This document shows, in pieces, positions 1 to 8,508 of a stretch of DNA of 64,000 bases (positions are counted from its first letter, which is position 1; every line of letters begins with the position of its first letter). The DNA comes from JBBATK01 sp039810585 (lineage in GTDB: Bacteria; Bacteroidota; Ignavibacteria; Kapaibacteriales; NICIL-2): NCBI GenBank assembly GCA_039810585.1, contig JBDHXF010000003.1:1-64000 (forward strand), in the 5' to 3' direction. The translations under genes were made by a program, and so were the position numbers. The notes below the pieces were generated by a model, which saw nothing but the letters and a program-made list of their open reading frames with translations, did no database searches and was not told the DNA's origin.

Positions 1-2
1 TC

Positions 3-944
3 GCTGCGTCCCGGGCTATCCGATTTAGCGCCGAAACACGCTGCTCGGGTATCGATTTAGCAGGCGGCACTCGAATTCGTAAGGGTGCGTACGATGCGAT
101 ACGGCGCAATGCTGAGTCGGCAGGTCATGTCTTTCCCCCGGAAGTTCAACACACGGTGGAAATGATTTCTTCTCAAGGTGGGACACCATTAGTGGTGAGT
201 GAGAATGACGTAGTGCTCGGTGCCATTGAGCTGCAGGACATCATCAAACCCGCCATTCGAGAGCGCTTCGATCGATTGCGCAAGATGGGGGTGAAGACAG
301 TCATGGTAACGGGAGATAATCCATTGACAGCCCGTTTCATCGCGGAGAAAGCCGGCGTTGACGATTTCATCGCCGAAGCAAAACCGGAGGACAAACTGCA
401 CTACATTCGTCAAGAACAAGACCAAGGCAAACTCGTTGCCATGATGGGCGACGGCACGAACGATGCACCTGCCCTTGCGCAAGCGGACGTTGGCGTGGCG
501 ATGAATAGCGGAACCCAGGCGGCGAAAGAAGCGGGGAACATGGTCGATTTAGACAACGATCCCACAAAGTTGATTGAGATTGTTGAGATTGGAAAGCAAC
601 TCCTCATGACCCGCGGAACACTCACCACCTTTAGCATTGCCAATGATGTGGCGAAGTACTTTGCCATCGTCCCCGCGTTGTTCATTAGCTCCATTCCTGC
701 ACTTCAGGCATTGAATATCATGCACCTGAGCAGTCCGCAGAGCGCAATTCTGTCGGCCGTTATCTTCAACGCACTCATCATACCACTCCTTGTACCCTTA
801 GCGCTGCGAGGCGTACCGTATAAGCCTATTGGAGCTGCTGCGATCCTTCGCCGTAATCTCCTGATCTATGGACTGGGTGGAGTGGTTGTCCCTTTTATTG
901 GAATAAAAATTCTCGATCTCATGCTCAGCTCGCTCTTGAGATAA
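3..944 (+). CDS. kdpB: K+-transporting P-type ATPase subunit KdpB, C-terminal part
   Basis: The last 313 residues of the catalytic subunit of the high-affinity K+ pump KdpFABC of the inner membrane; the 5' part lies outside the window and the frame is open to the left edge. Visible are the end of the nucleotide-binding domain (FSAETRCSGIDLAGG, KGAYDAIRR), the P-domain signatures MVTGDNPLTA and MMGDGTNDAPALA that bind Mg2+ during dephosphorylation, the KdpB-typical stretch NSGTQAAKEAGNMVDLDNDP, and the last membrane helices. The phosphorylated Asp is upstream of the window. kdpC follows 31 bp downstream, the usual kdpABC order. Identity is certain; only the fragment state limits the entry. Confidence 0.97.
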   Translation, partial: AASRAIRFSAETRCSGIDLAGGTRIRKGAYDAIRRNAESAGHVFPPEVQHTVEMISSQGGTPLVVSENDVVLGAIELQDIIKPAIRERFDRLRKMGVKTVMVTGDNPLTARFIAEKAGVDDFIAEAKPEDKLHYIRQEQDQGKLVAMMGDGTNDAPALAQADVGVAMNSGTQAAKEAGNMVDLDNDPTKLIEIVEIGKQLLMTRGTLTTFSIANDVAKYFAIVPALFISSIPALQALNIMHLSSPQSAILSAVIFNALIIPLLVPLALRGVPYKPIGAAAILRRNLLIYGLGGVVVPFIGIKILDLMLSSLLR

Positions 945-975
945 GGGCATCAGAACGCACTCTATGAACTAGCCT

Positions 976-1581
976 ATGAAACAGTTTATTCGTACATCTC
1001 TTCGATTGACAGCGGTCTGTCTCGTACTCTTCGGCGCGGTCTACCCCATACTGGTGTGGCTCATTGCCCAGCTCAGCCCTTCCAAAGGCGAACCGGAAAT
1101 GATAGTGGTACACGGCGAAACCGTCGCATACACGCTGCTCGCACAGCCGGTTGATCGCGACGACCTCTTTCAGCCACGACCATCGGCTGTTGGCTACAAT
1201 GCTTCGGCTTCCGGTGCTTCAAATAAAGGACCGACCGATAAGGAGTACCTGCAGGTTCAGGAAGCTCGGCTTGATACCTTCTTGATGCACAATCCGTCGA
1301 TTCGTCGATCGCAGGTGCCATCCGAACTCATTTGTGCGTCGGGAAGTGGCTTAGATCCGGATCTAAGCTTGCAGGCGGCCTACGTACAAATCCCCAGAAT
1401 TGCAGCCCTGCGTGGGATGAGCTCCTTGCAACTGCAATCGCTGGTAGATCAATGCGCTCATCAAGCGTGGTTTGGAATCGTTGGTCCCGCTTACGTAAAT
1501 GTAAACGAGATGAACGCAAAACTCATGAGCATAGACAGCAAAGCAAATACGATGTCGAACGCAGTTGTGCAACAACATTGA
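976..1581 (+). CDS. kdpC: K+-transporting ATPase subunit KdpC
   Basis: Predicted 201-residue KdpC, the single-span subunit that assists K+ and nucleotide binding in the KdpFABC complex. One N-terminal membrane helix (about residues 10-31, VCLVLFGAVYPILVWLIAQL) is followed by a periplasmic domain with the family patterns FQPRPSAVGYNASASGASN and DPDLSLQAAYVQIPRIA. Length is normal for the family (about 190-200). It follows kdpB in the same direction and is followed, after a 284 bp gap holding a strong inverted repeat, by the kdpD-like sensor gene. The ATG is supported by the position of the membrane helix. Confidence 0.96.
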   Translation: MKQFIRTSLRLTAVCLVLFGAVYPILVWLIAQLSPSKGEPEMIVVHGETVAYTLLAQPVDRDDLFQPRPSAVGYNASASGASNKGPTDKEYLQVQEARLDTFLMHNPSIRRSQVPSELICASGSGLDPDLSLQAAYVQIPRIAALRGMSSLQLQSLVDQCAHQAWFGIVGPAYVNVNEMNAKLMSIDSKANTMSNAVVQQH

Positions 1582-1650
1582 TGTCGTGTGTTCCAAAGTT
1601 GTGGGAACTGCGAACGGCTGAGCGAGAAAACCCGAGAGACGTTGGTTAGG

Positions 1651-1687
1651 TTTTTATACGCTTGGGCAAAGCCCAAGCGTATAAAAA
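1651..1687. repeat. 17-bp perfect inverted repeat (hairpin A)
   Basis: Arms TTTTTATACGCTTGGGC and GCCCAAGCGTATAAAAA flank an AAA loop, 70 bp after the kdpC stop. On both strands the T run is on the 5' side and the A run on the 3' side, so the usual 3' U tract of an intrinsic terminator is absent. The tail CGTATAAAAA resembles the tails of hairpins at 35434, 46248 and 55239. It may still reduce read-through or protect the kdpABC mRNA end. Confidence 0.75.
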
Positions 1688-1865
1688 TTCAGTGTATCAC
1701 GATCGTGTGGGCTAACGTCGAAGCCGTACTCTTGTTCGACACGCAATGTTCTTTTACCAAGAATGAGTCTCGCCGGGTGTACTCTAGACACAGGCTTGAC
1801 ATGAGTCTGATTCAAACATGGCTCAATAAACAGTTTAGCAGACAACGAATTTTCACTGCACGTGT

Positions 1866-2996
1866 ATGTCGGATCCACGTAATGAGCATGTACAACACTT
1901 TCTTTCTTTAATCGAGAAAGCTCGAAAAGGAAAGTTAAAGGTGTATATCGGCATGAGCGCAGGCGTGGGTAAGAGCTACCGCATGCTGCAAGAGGCTCAC
2001 GGACTGCAGACGCATGGAGTAGATGTGCGCATAGGGTTTATCGAGACTCACGGTCGGAGGGAGACTCAGCAACTGTTGGAAGGTTTGATCTGTATTCCAC
2101 GACGTACAGTGTTTTACAAAGGAAAGCAACTGGAGGAGATGGATCTGTCGGCAATTCTTGCCGTCCATCCGGAGGTTGTGATCGTTGATGAACTTGCCCA
2201 TACAAATGTGGTGGGTTCGAAAAATGAAAAGCGTTGGCAGGATGTTTTCGATCTGATAGAAGCCGGTATCAATGTCATTACTGCCGTCAACATTCAGCAT
2301 ATCGAAAGCTTGCACGACGAAGTACGTCGGCTTAGTGGTGTCGATGTGAAGGAACGAATCCCGGACCGCGTGTTACGCGAGGCGGATGAGGTCGTGAACA
2401 TCGACTTGACAGCCGACGAGCTCATCGCTCGACTGCGAGAGGGGAAAATCTATCGGCAAGAAGCTATTGATCATGCTCTCAATAACTTCTTCAAACCTGA
2501 GCACATTTTGCAATTGCGAGAGTTAGCATTGAAAGAAGTAGCCTCGCAAGTAGAGCGACAGGTTGAGGTGGAGGTACAACGGAATGCCGGATTACGACAT
2601 GAGCGCTTCATGGCGTGCATATCGTCAAACGAGAAGACCGCGCGCAGCATCATTCGAAAAACAGCGCGACTTGCCGGATACTACAATAGTCAGTGGTATG
2701 TTCTGTATGTGCAGACAAATCGAGAAAGTGCAGAGAGTATTCCACTAGATCGTCAACGACATTTAATCAATAACTTCAAGTTGGCCACAGAGTTGGGGGC
2801 AGAAATTGTTCGAACACAGAGCGAACACATCGCTCAGTCCATTGTCAGCGAAGCGATCCGTAGAAATGTCACAACGATTTGTTTTGGCCAGCCGCGGTTT
2901 CAGTTTTGGCAGGCGCTTCGACGCCGACCTGTCCTTGCTAATGTACTTCGAGGAATTGACGGACACGACATCGATCTCATCATCCTTGCACCATGA
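1866..2996 (+). CDS. kdpD: KdpD sensor protein, short form without kinase domain
   Basis: A 376-residue cytoplasmic protein matching only the N-terminal input half of KdpD, the K+ sensor. The KdpD domain carries a Walker A motif (GMSAGVGKS, residues 29-37) and DELAHTN (108-114); a universal-stress-protein fold covers roughly residues 250-375. The four-helix DUF4118 membrane part and the histidine kinase of classical 890-residue KdpD are missing. The protein ends cleanly and its stop overlaps the start of the next gene (ATGA, 2993-2996), which encodes a kinase, so the pair probably replaces one KdpD. This split form is known in Bacteroidota. No response regulator KdpE is in the window; it may lie upstream of kdpA. 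Confidence 0.9.
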   Translation: MSDPRNEHVQHFLSLIEKARKGKLKVYIGMSAGVGKSYRMLQEAHGLQTHGVDVRIGFIETHGRRETQQLLEGLICIPRRTVFYKGKQLEEMDLSAILAVHPEVVIVDELAHTNVVGSKNEKRWQDVFDLIEAGINVITAVNIQHIESLHDEVRRLSGVDVKERIPDRVLREADEVVNIDLTADELIARLREGKIYRQEAIDHALNNFFKPEHILQLRELALKEVASQVERQVEVEVQRNAGLRHERFMACISSNEKTARSIIRKTARLAGYYNSQWYVLYVQTNRESAESIPLDRQRHLINNFKLATELGAEIVRTQSEHIAQSIVSEAIRRNVTTICFGQPRFQFWQALRRRPVLANVLRGIDGHDIDLIILAP

Positions 2997-4741
2997 AAAT
3001 TCAATACAAACTACTGTTGGGACTCAGTTTCCTTTTCGTTTTGATCGTTGTGATTGCGGGGGCAGGACTGTGGTCTGTTCAGAAACTCTCAGCGGATGCC
3101 AGGATGATATTGGATAACAACGATCAATCCTTGCAGTATGTAAAGTCGATGCTAAGTCTGGTACACGGTGACTCTGCACGCGATATCGATAGTGTGGCGT
3201 TTGAACGCTTTCTGCGTTTGCAAGAAGCGAACATTACGGAAGCAGGCGAGCAAGAACTGACTCAACAACTACGAACAGAGTTTGAGCACAGAAACTCCGC
3301 CGCGAGTGATGGTAAGGCAGGCGCGAAAATGCGTGGGGAGCTGTTGACGATAATGTCGCTCAACATGCAAGCCCTGGAGCGCAAAAGCTCCCTGGCTCAA
3401 TCCAGTGCTCACACAGCAAGCAACATCATCGCCGCGACATCCAGTTTGTGTATCATTTTAGCGCTCGTGATGCTGGTCAATTTGCCTCGTACCCTCAGCA
3501 AGCCGATACGAGAATTGCGCGAGGGGATTCGTCAAATCAGTGCGAAAAATTACGCGACGCGCTTGCGCATGGAACGCAATGATGAGTTCCGAGACATTGC
3601 GAATGCCTTCAACCTTCTGGCTGTGCAATTGGGAGAATACTACAGTAGTAGTATCTCCACCATCATGACTGAGAAGAAACGTGTGGAAACATTGGTGAAC
3701 GCGATGCGCGATCCCGTCCTCATTCTGGATGAACAACGCACTATTTTATTCGTCAACGATATCGCGTCTCGCATTCTCGGCATGGAAAGCTCAGAGTTGA
3801 ATCATCGCTCCGCTACCGACCTGGCGCTGCGGAATGACCTGCTCCGCTCAATGTTGTCAACCGCACTCCCACCCACGATGGAGCCTGAAACGAGTCCGCA
3901 TCCCCAGAGCATGAAAGTGATGGCCGGAGGTGAAGAGCAATACTATGACGTGGAGCATCGTCGATTGGAGTTGCCCTCCGATACAGAGAAGAGTGCCCAG
4001 TATTTAGGCGACGTGATTATCCTTCGAAATGTTACCAGCTACAAAGAACACGACGTAGCCAAGAGCTCCTTCATGGCAACGGTGTCGCACGAACTGAAGA
4101 CGCCTTTGTCTTCCATTAGACTCAGTTTGCAGTTGTTACGACGTTTGTCCGGCGAGAACGCACACACCGAGCAAGAACAACTCCTGAGCGGAATTGAGGA
4201 CGATTGTGCGCGATTGTCAAAGATCTCCTCCGAGTTGTTGAGTATTTCGCAATCGGAGACCGGGAATATCACGCTCGCCGTTCAAGCATGTGACGCTGTA
4301 GCACTTGCACAGTATGCACTCAATTCCGTAAAAAACTTGGCAGAGCAGAAGCACCAGGAATTATCACTCAACGTTCAAGAACCCATAGAACCAATGAGAG
4401 CTGACGCTGAAAAGGTGACCTGGGTTCTGATCAATTTCTTGACCAACGCCATCCGATATAGTCCTGAGTTTAGCCACATTGTCATTACTCTCCAACGTAG
4501 TGGTGCTTCCATTCAGTGTTCTGTACAGGATCAGGGGCGAGGTATTGACGAACGGTACCGTGAGCGCATCTTCGATCGATATTTTCAGGTTCCCGGGAGC
4601 TCGAAGAGTGGTTCCGGTTTAGGACTAGCCATCTCCCGAGAATTCATTGAAGCGCTTGGAGGCGAAATTGGTCTTGAATCTGAACTTGGTCTTGGGTCAA
4701 CGTTTTGGTTTCGTCTACCTATCGGGAAGGCTACCCGCTGA
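2993..4741 (+). CDS. HAMP-PAS sensor histidine kinase, partner of split KdpD
   Basis: A 582-residue membrane histidine kinase translationally coupled to the short KdpD. Order: membrane helix 1 (about 8-28), a helical periplasmic region, helix 2 (about 143-164), HAMP (about 165-215), a PAS-like domain (about 230-345), HisKA with the phosphorylated His in VSHELKTPLSS (H366), and a HATPase domain with the N box NFLTNAIRYS, G1 QDQGRGID and G2 GSGLGLAISRE. All catalytic boxes look intact. Position and overlap suggest that it receives a signal from the KdpD-type protein and controls kdp expression. It resembles general HAMP kinases more than the KdpD kinase half, so the functional link is inferred from context. 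Confidence 0.88.
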   Translation: MKIQYKLLLGLSFLFVLIVVIAGAGLWSVQKLSADARMILDNNDQSLQYVKSMLSLVHGDSARDIDSVAFERFLRLQEANITEAGEQELTQQLRTEFEHRNSAASDGKAGAKMRGELLTIMSLNMQALERKSSLAQSSAHTASNIIAATSSLCIILALVMLVNLPRTLSKPIRELREGIRQISAKNYATRLRMERNDEFRDIANAFNLLAVQLGEYYSSSISTIMTEKKRVETLVNAMRDPVLILDEQRTILFVNDIASRILGMESSELNHRSATDLALRNDLLRSMLSTALPPTMEPETSPHPQSMKVMAGGEEQYYDVEHRRLELPSDTEKSAQYLGDVIILRNVTSYKEHDVAKSSFMATVSHELKTPLSSIRLSLQLLRRLSGENAHTEQEQLLSGIEDDCARLSKISSELLSISQSETGNITLAVQACDAVALAQYALNSVKNLAEQKHQELSLNVQEPIEPMRADAEKVTWVLINFLTNAIRYSPEFSHIVITLQRSGASIQCSVQDQGRGIDERYRERIFDRYFQVPGSSKSGSGLGLAISREFIEALGGEIGLESELGLGSTFWFRLPIGKATR

Positions 4742-4836
4742 CACGGAGAAAAATGATCCGGCCGAGCCTGCCGTTTCGCTCCTACCTTGTATCGCTGTAT
4801 TTTGCCGCCAAAACTTCTGAATGAAAGGGTAGCAAA

Positions 4837-5172
4837 ATGATGGATTTTCAAGATATAAAACTCCTTGCCAAGAAGATCGTCGACGAGATGGATAAGGGGC
4901 ACTCAGCTGAACTCGCGCCAAAGTGGGAGAGTGCCACCATCATGGTGGTCCCCAGAGATTCCAATCTTAAATCGCATGAAATCCCGGTGGACAAACTCAT
5001 GCACAAAATCGTAATGATGCGCGATAACTTGCGAGTGTTGGAACAACAAATCAATGCGAATGCGCAGTTGGGTGATGGCGAAAAGCTCAAGCTCCAGGGC
5101 TACATCACAAAGATTTATGGCTCGATGACGTCGTTCAACTTCCTCTTTCAGAACGAGGAAGACAAGATGTGA
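4837..5172 (+). CDS. small conserved-looking hypothetical protein
   Basis: A 111-residue acidic/basic mixed protein, probably cytoplasmic, with no signal peptide or membrane segment and a largely helical look (LMHKIVMMRDNLRVLEQQIN). I do not recognise a family. The start is preceded by GAAAGGG at 4824-4830, a plausible ribosome binding site, although two ATGs (4837 and 4840) are possible. It follows the kdp-type kinase by 95 bp in the same direction, so it may be co-transcribed, but nothing in its sequence suggests K+ signalling. It converges on the binding-protein gene, with only 49 bp between the two stops. Confidence 0.7.
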   Translation: MMDFQDIKLLAKKIVDEMDKGHSAELAPKWESATIMVVPRDSNLKSHEIPVDKLMHKIVMMRDNLRVLEQQINANAQLGDGEKLKLQGYITKIYGSMTSFNFLFQNEEDKM

Positions 5173-5221
5173 CAGCAGCGAAGCTGCTCGTGAATTGAAA
5201 TCTCTTTGACGTTATTACCAC

Positions 5222-6583
5222 TTAGTGCGCGGATGCTGACTGGCTTTGCTCTAAAGTTCTGAGTTGCTGCTTCATGTCCGCCATGGCTGATTCCGCGGTC
5301 TTCCTACCATATACAGCCTGCATGATCTGCTCTTCGAAGATTGCCTCGGCTTCAAGGAAGTTTGGTGTGGATACCACACATCGCGAGTGCAGGCATTGCT
5401 CGTAAAAAGCCTCGACATTATGACTGCGATGCCAGACACGAAGGGTTGAGCTGTCTCGTGCAGTGAGAGGCGCCGCAGATGAAAGGCGTACTGGTTTTGC
5501 ATGCACCGGAAATCCGGCATCCGGAATGTCTGCGCAAAACTCTGTTTCAACTTCAGACTGTTTGAGATAGCGTAGAAAGAGTTCGGCTGCCTCTTTGTGT
5601 GCACAGCTATGGGACACAGCGAAACAATCCCCACTGAGGATGCTCCATCCATTATCCGCTTTCTGACTCGCTTCATCCGGTACTGGCCAGCGACTGAGCA
5701 CTGCATACGTTGAGTCAACATCCGGTTGAAGAGACCACATACCAGTCTCCCAGAGAGCGAGTTCGGAGCGAGACATAGCCTCGTCAAGACGGCGAGATGC
5801 GTCAACACGACCTCTTTGGCACAGCCGGACATAACGCTCCAACGCGTGTGTGGCAGCCGCATCCACCGAAGCAGACAGAGGCACGGATTGAAAAATGGAA
5901 GAGCCGGACGACCATAAAAAGGGAAGTGTTTTCTTCAACACATTGTGAGGCTCATACGCGTTAATACCCACCGGAGGAGATTGAACACCAGAGCCATGGT
6001 CGACACTAACACGTTGAAGTGCTGCTTCTATCTCATCTATCGTGAATGGTTGGTTTCCGTTTGGCTTCAACACTTTAATGTTGCCAGACTGCTCGACATG
6101 AAGAGAGTCCGTACTCAACTGCGAGTAGATGTCTTTACGAACGAATACCGCTCTACAATTCATGACCCAGGGTAACGCGTACACCATGCCCGACATTCGA
6201 AGCGCGTGTGCAAGCGCGGGCGGTGCACTATCGACAACTGTTTGAGGAAGTGTATCCAGCACGCCGGCGGAGGCAAATTCCGGCACCCATTCAAGGCCAA
6301 TGTGGATGATATCCGGTGCAGTATGAGCAGCGAAGGCGGTTTGAAGCTTAGCCTTGCCGTCGGACCATTGCAAGGGAGTGCATTCAATGTGAATGTCCGG
6401 ATGAAGTGCTTCAAATTCGTGAACAATCTTTTCGAAGCTCCGTTGCTGATTGGGTTCAGACCAGAAATGCCAGAGCTGTAGTGTTGTAGCAGGAGACTTT
6501 TTATTCGTGCAGCCTTCGGCTGCGAACAACGTCAGGAGTAGTGTTAGGAGGCCAAGACGAAGCACGTGCGAGGAAATTCTCAT
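5222..6583 (-). CDS. extracellular solute-binding protein, family 1 (ABC sugar type)
   Basis: A 453-residue periplasmic binding protein of the maltose/glycerol-3-phosphate class. A signal sequence ends near FAAEGC (C25); the lipobox is atypical (Ala at -3, Glu at -2), so lipoprotein status is uncertain. Family features include LWHFWSEPNQQRSFEKIVHE at the mature N terminus, TAPDIIHIGLEWVPEFA, and ALPWVMNCRAVFVRKDI. No ABC permease or ATPase gene is adjacent. Its ATG overlaps the stop of mrdA by 4 bp (6580-6583), so it is translated with the cell-wall transpeptidase. A role in capturing a sugar or muropeptide is possible, but the ligand cannot be read from the sequence. Confidence 0.85.
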   Translation of the reverse strand: MRISSHVLRLGLLTLLLTLFAAEGCTNKKSPATTLQLWHFWSEPNQQRSFEKIVHEFEALHPDIHIECTPLQWSDGKAKLQTAFAAHTAPDIIHIGLEWVPEFASAGVLDTLPQTVVDSAPPALAHALRMSGMVYALPWVMNCRAVFVRKDIYSQLSTDSLHVEQSGNIKVLKPNGNQPFTIDEIEAALQRVSVDHGSGVQSPPVGINAYEPHNVLKKTLPFLWSSGSSIFQSVPLSASVDAAATHALERYVRLCQRGRVDASRRLDEAMSRSELALWETGMWSLQPDVDSTYAVLSRWPVPDEASQKADNGWSILSGDCFAVSHSCAHKEAAELFLRYLKQSEVETEFCADIPDAGFPVHAKPVRLSSAAPLTARDSSTLRVWHRSHNVEAFYEQCLHSRCVVSTPNFLEAEAIFEEQIMQAVYGRKTAESAMADMKQQLRTLEQSQSASAH

Positions 6584-8427
6584 TGGTGAGGTGCGGTACT
6601 GTCCTTCGATATCACAAGTGTAGAATCATGTCCCGTCGAATCGGACGTGGGAGTTTTGTGCACCCGATCCGGATGGAAATAGGCGTCCATAATATCTCGT
6701 GCAATTGGCGCGGCTCGTTCGGATCCAAAGCCTGCATTTTCCACCATGACACACATGGCAATGGTTGGATGATCTGCGGGAGCGAAACAGATGAACCATG
6801 AATGATCTCGTCCGTGTGGGTTTTGAGCCGTGCCGGTCTTTCCACACACGCTCACACCATCCACCTTCACATTCGTAGCTGTGCCGCCGGCTACGTTACA
6901 GACATCGTACATGGCTTGGTGCACAAGATCAAAATACTTTTGGTCGATGGGCAATTGTACCGAATCGTGCGCCATGGTCTCCATTTTCGAGCGGTCTTTG
7001 TAGTAGTATGACCGAACGATGTGAGGTTGATAGTAGGTTCCTTTGTTCGCAAGCGCGCAACAATACGCTGCCATTTGCAGAGGAGTGACGCCGATTTCGC
7101 CTTGACCAATTCCAAGGTTGACCATACGACCTTCAATCAAGCCACCGGTGACTCCGCGTTTGGCGTACAATTCACGATTCATCAACAGTCCACCCGACTC
7201 CTCGCTTAAATCGATGCCGGACTTCTGTCCGAAGCGGAACATCGAGCCATACTTATTGTAAATGTCGATACCCATTCTGGCAGCAAGCTGATAGAAAAAC
7301 ACGTTGCACGATACGTGGATAGCCTTACGAACGTTAACCAAACCATGGTGTCCGTGACACTTGAACGTATGTCCACCTAAAGTGTAACTTCCACTACAGT
7401 TGATGGTGGTATGTTCATCGATCAGGTGTTCTTGAAGTCCGGCCAATGCCATCAACATCTTCCAGGTAGATCCCGGAGGGTATTGTGCCTGCGTCGCTCG
7501 GTCAAAGAGGGGTTTTTGGGGATCGCGCACGAGATCCATGTATTCGTTCGAGAGCTTCCCCGAGGTGAACTTCGAAAGGTCGTAATCCGGAGAACTCACC
7601 AGAGCCATCACCTCGCCGTTGCGAGGATCCATCACTACGATGCCACCGTTGTCGTGGTGCATGCCACGCTCGGCTACCTCCTGAAGAACCGGATCGATAC
7701 TGGTGTAGAGATCGGCTCCTTCCTTGGCGTCGATATCGCTCTTACCCTTGTTGAAATTTTCAATGGGTTGTCCTGCGGCATTCACCGCGACAAATTGTAC
7801 ACCTTTCGTTCCTCGAATGAGTTTTTCATGAGCAGCTTCCAAGCCAGTCTGACCGATCAAATCTCCAGGACGGTAATCGCTGCCAACGTACTTCAGCTGA
7901 TCTTGACTGACTTCCGACCGATACCCAAACAGGTGAGAAGCACGAGCATCGATCTCGTAGGTACGTTTGGTTTCGATACTGAGATCCACACCGGGCAGTA
8001 AATCGTGGTTTTCTTCGATAGCGGCACGTAACTCGTCACTCAAGTCTCGCATAATCTTGACCTGCGAGAAACGGTTGACTCGATTTTCCTCATAAAGCTG
8101 CTTCAATTCGTCGGTCGAAAGTCCCGTAAGATTTGAAAGGAGGGGAATGCAGCCCGGATCGAAATCGTTCGGCGTCAACACGAGAGTGTAAGACGCTGAA
8201 TTCTGGATCATCACCTTTCCGTTGCGGTCATAGACACAGCCTCGGTATGGTTCTTTGGTGAACTGCTTGATAGCCTGAGCCTCGCTTCGCTGCAGGAGCT
8301 CAGAGCCGCGGACCATTTGAAGGTAGGCAAGGCGTAGCCCAAAGATGACCGCTACGGTCAGGACGATCGCACGAAAAACACGCTCGCGAGAGACAGACGC
8401 GAAATTCGGAATGTTTGAAATGGGCAT
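6580..8427 (-). CDS. mrdA: penicillin-binding protein 2, elongasome transpeptidase
   Basis: A 615-residue class B penicillin-binding protein that cross-links peptidoglycan during side-wall growth. One N-terminal membrane helix (about 18-40) precedes the dimerisation domain (GCVYDRNGKVM, IGQTGLEAAHEKLIRG) and the transpeptidase domain with STWK (active serine S320), SCN (373-375) and KTG (530-532, in CGKTGTAQNPHG). Length is typical of PBP2. The usual neighbours mreC, mreD and rodA are absent; instead mrdA is followed by an overlapping solute-binding protein gene and preceded by a rhomboid-like gene 81 bp upstream. The identity is firm. Confidence 0.95.
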   Translation of the reverse strand: MPISNIPNFASVSRERVFRAIVLTVAVIFGLRLAYLQMVRGSELLQRSEAQAIKQFTKEPYRGCVYDRNGKVMIQNSASYTLVLTPNDFDPGCIPLLSNLTGLSTDELKQLYEENRVNRFSQVKIMRDLSDELRAAIEENHDLLPGVDLSIETKRTYEIDARASHLFGYRSEVSQDQLKYVGSDYRPGDLIGQTGLEAAHEKLIRGTKGVQFVAVNAAGQPIENFNKGKSDIDAKEGADLYTSIDPVLQEVAERGMHHDNGGIVVMDPRNGEVMALVSSPDYDLSKFTSGKLSNEYMDLVRDPQKPLFDRATQAQYPPGSTWKMLMALAGLQEHLIDEHTTINCSGSYTLGGHTFKCHGHHGLVNVRKAIHVSCNVFFYQLAARMGIDIYNKYGSMFRFGQKSGIDLSEESGGLLMNRELYAKRGVTGGLIEGRMVNLGIGQGEIGVTPLQMAAYCCALANKGTYYQPHIVRSYYYKDRSKMETMAHDSVQLPIDQKYFDLVHQAMYDVCNVAGGTATNVKVDGVSVCGKTGTAQNPHGRDHSWFICFAPADHPTIAMCVMVENAGFGSERAAPIARDIMDAYFHPDRVHKTPTSDSTGHDSTLVISKDSTAPHQ

Positions 8428-8508
8428 AAACCTGCGGGTACCGGACAGTGGTGTCGCGAATAGACCAATCGGCCTATAGGCAGATTGACAATAGAGCGCT
8501 CGGCGACC

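Noticed and set aside
2900..3000. Frameshift splitting a full-length KdpD
   Set aside because: The kinase has its own start, membrane helices, HAMP and PAS domains and lacks DUF4118, so the two genes cannot be joined into a classical KdpD.
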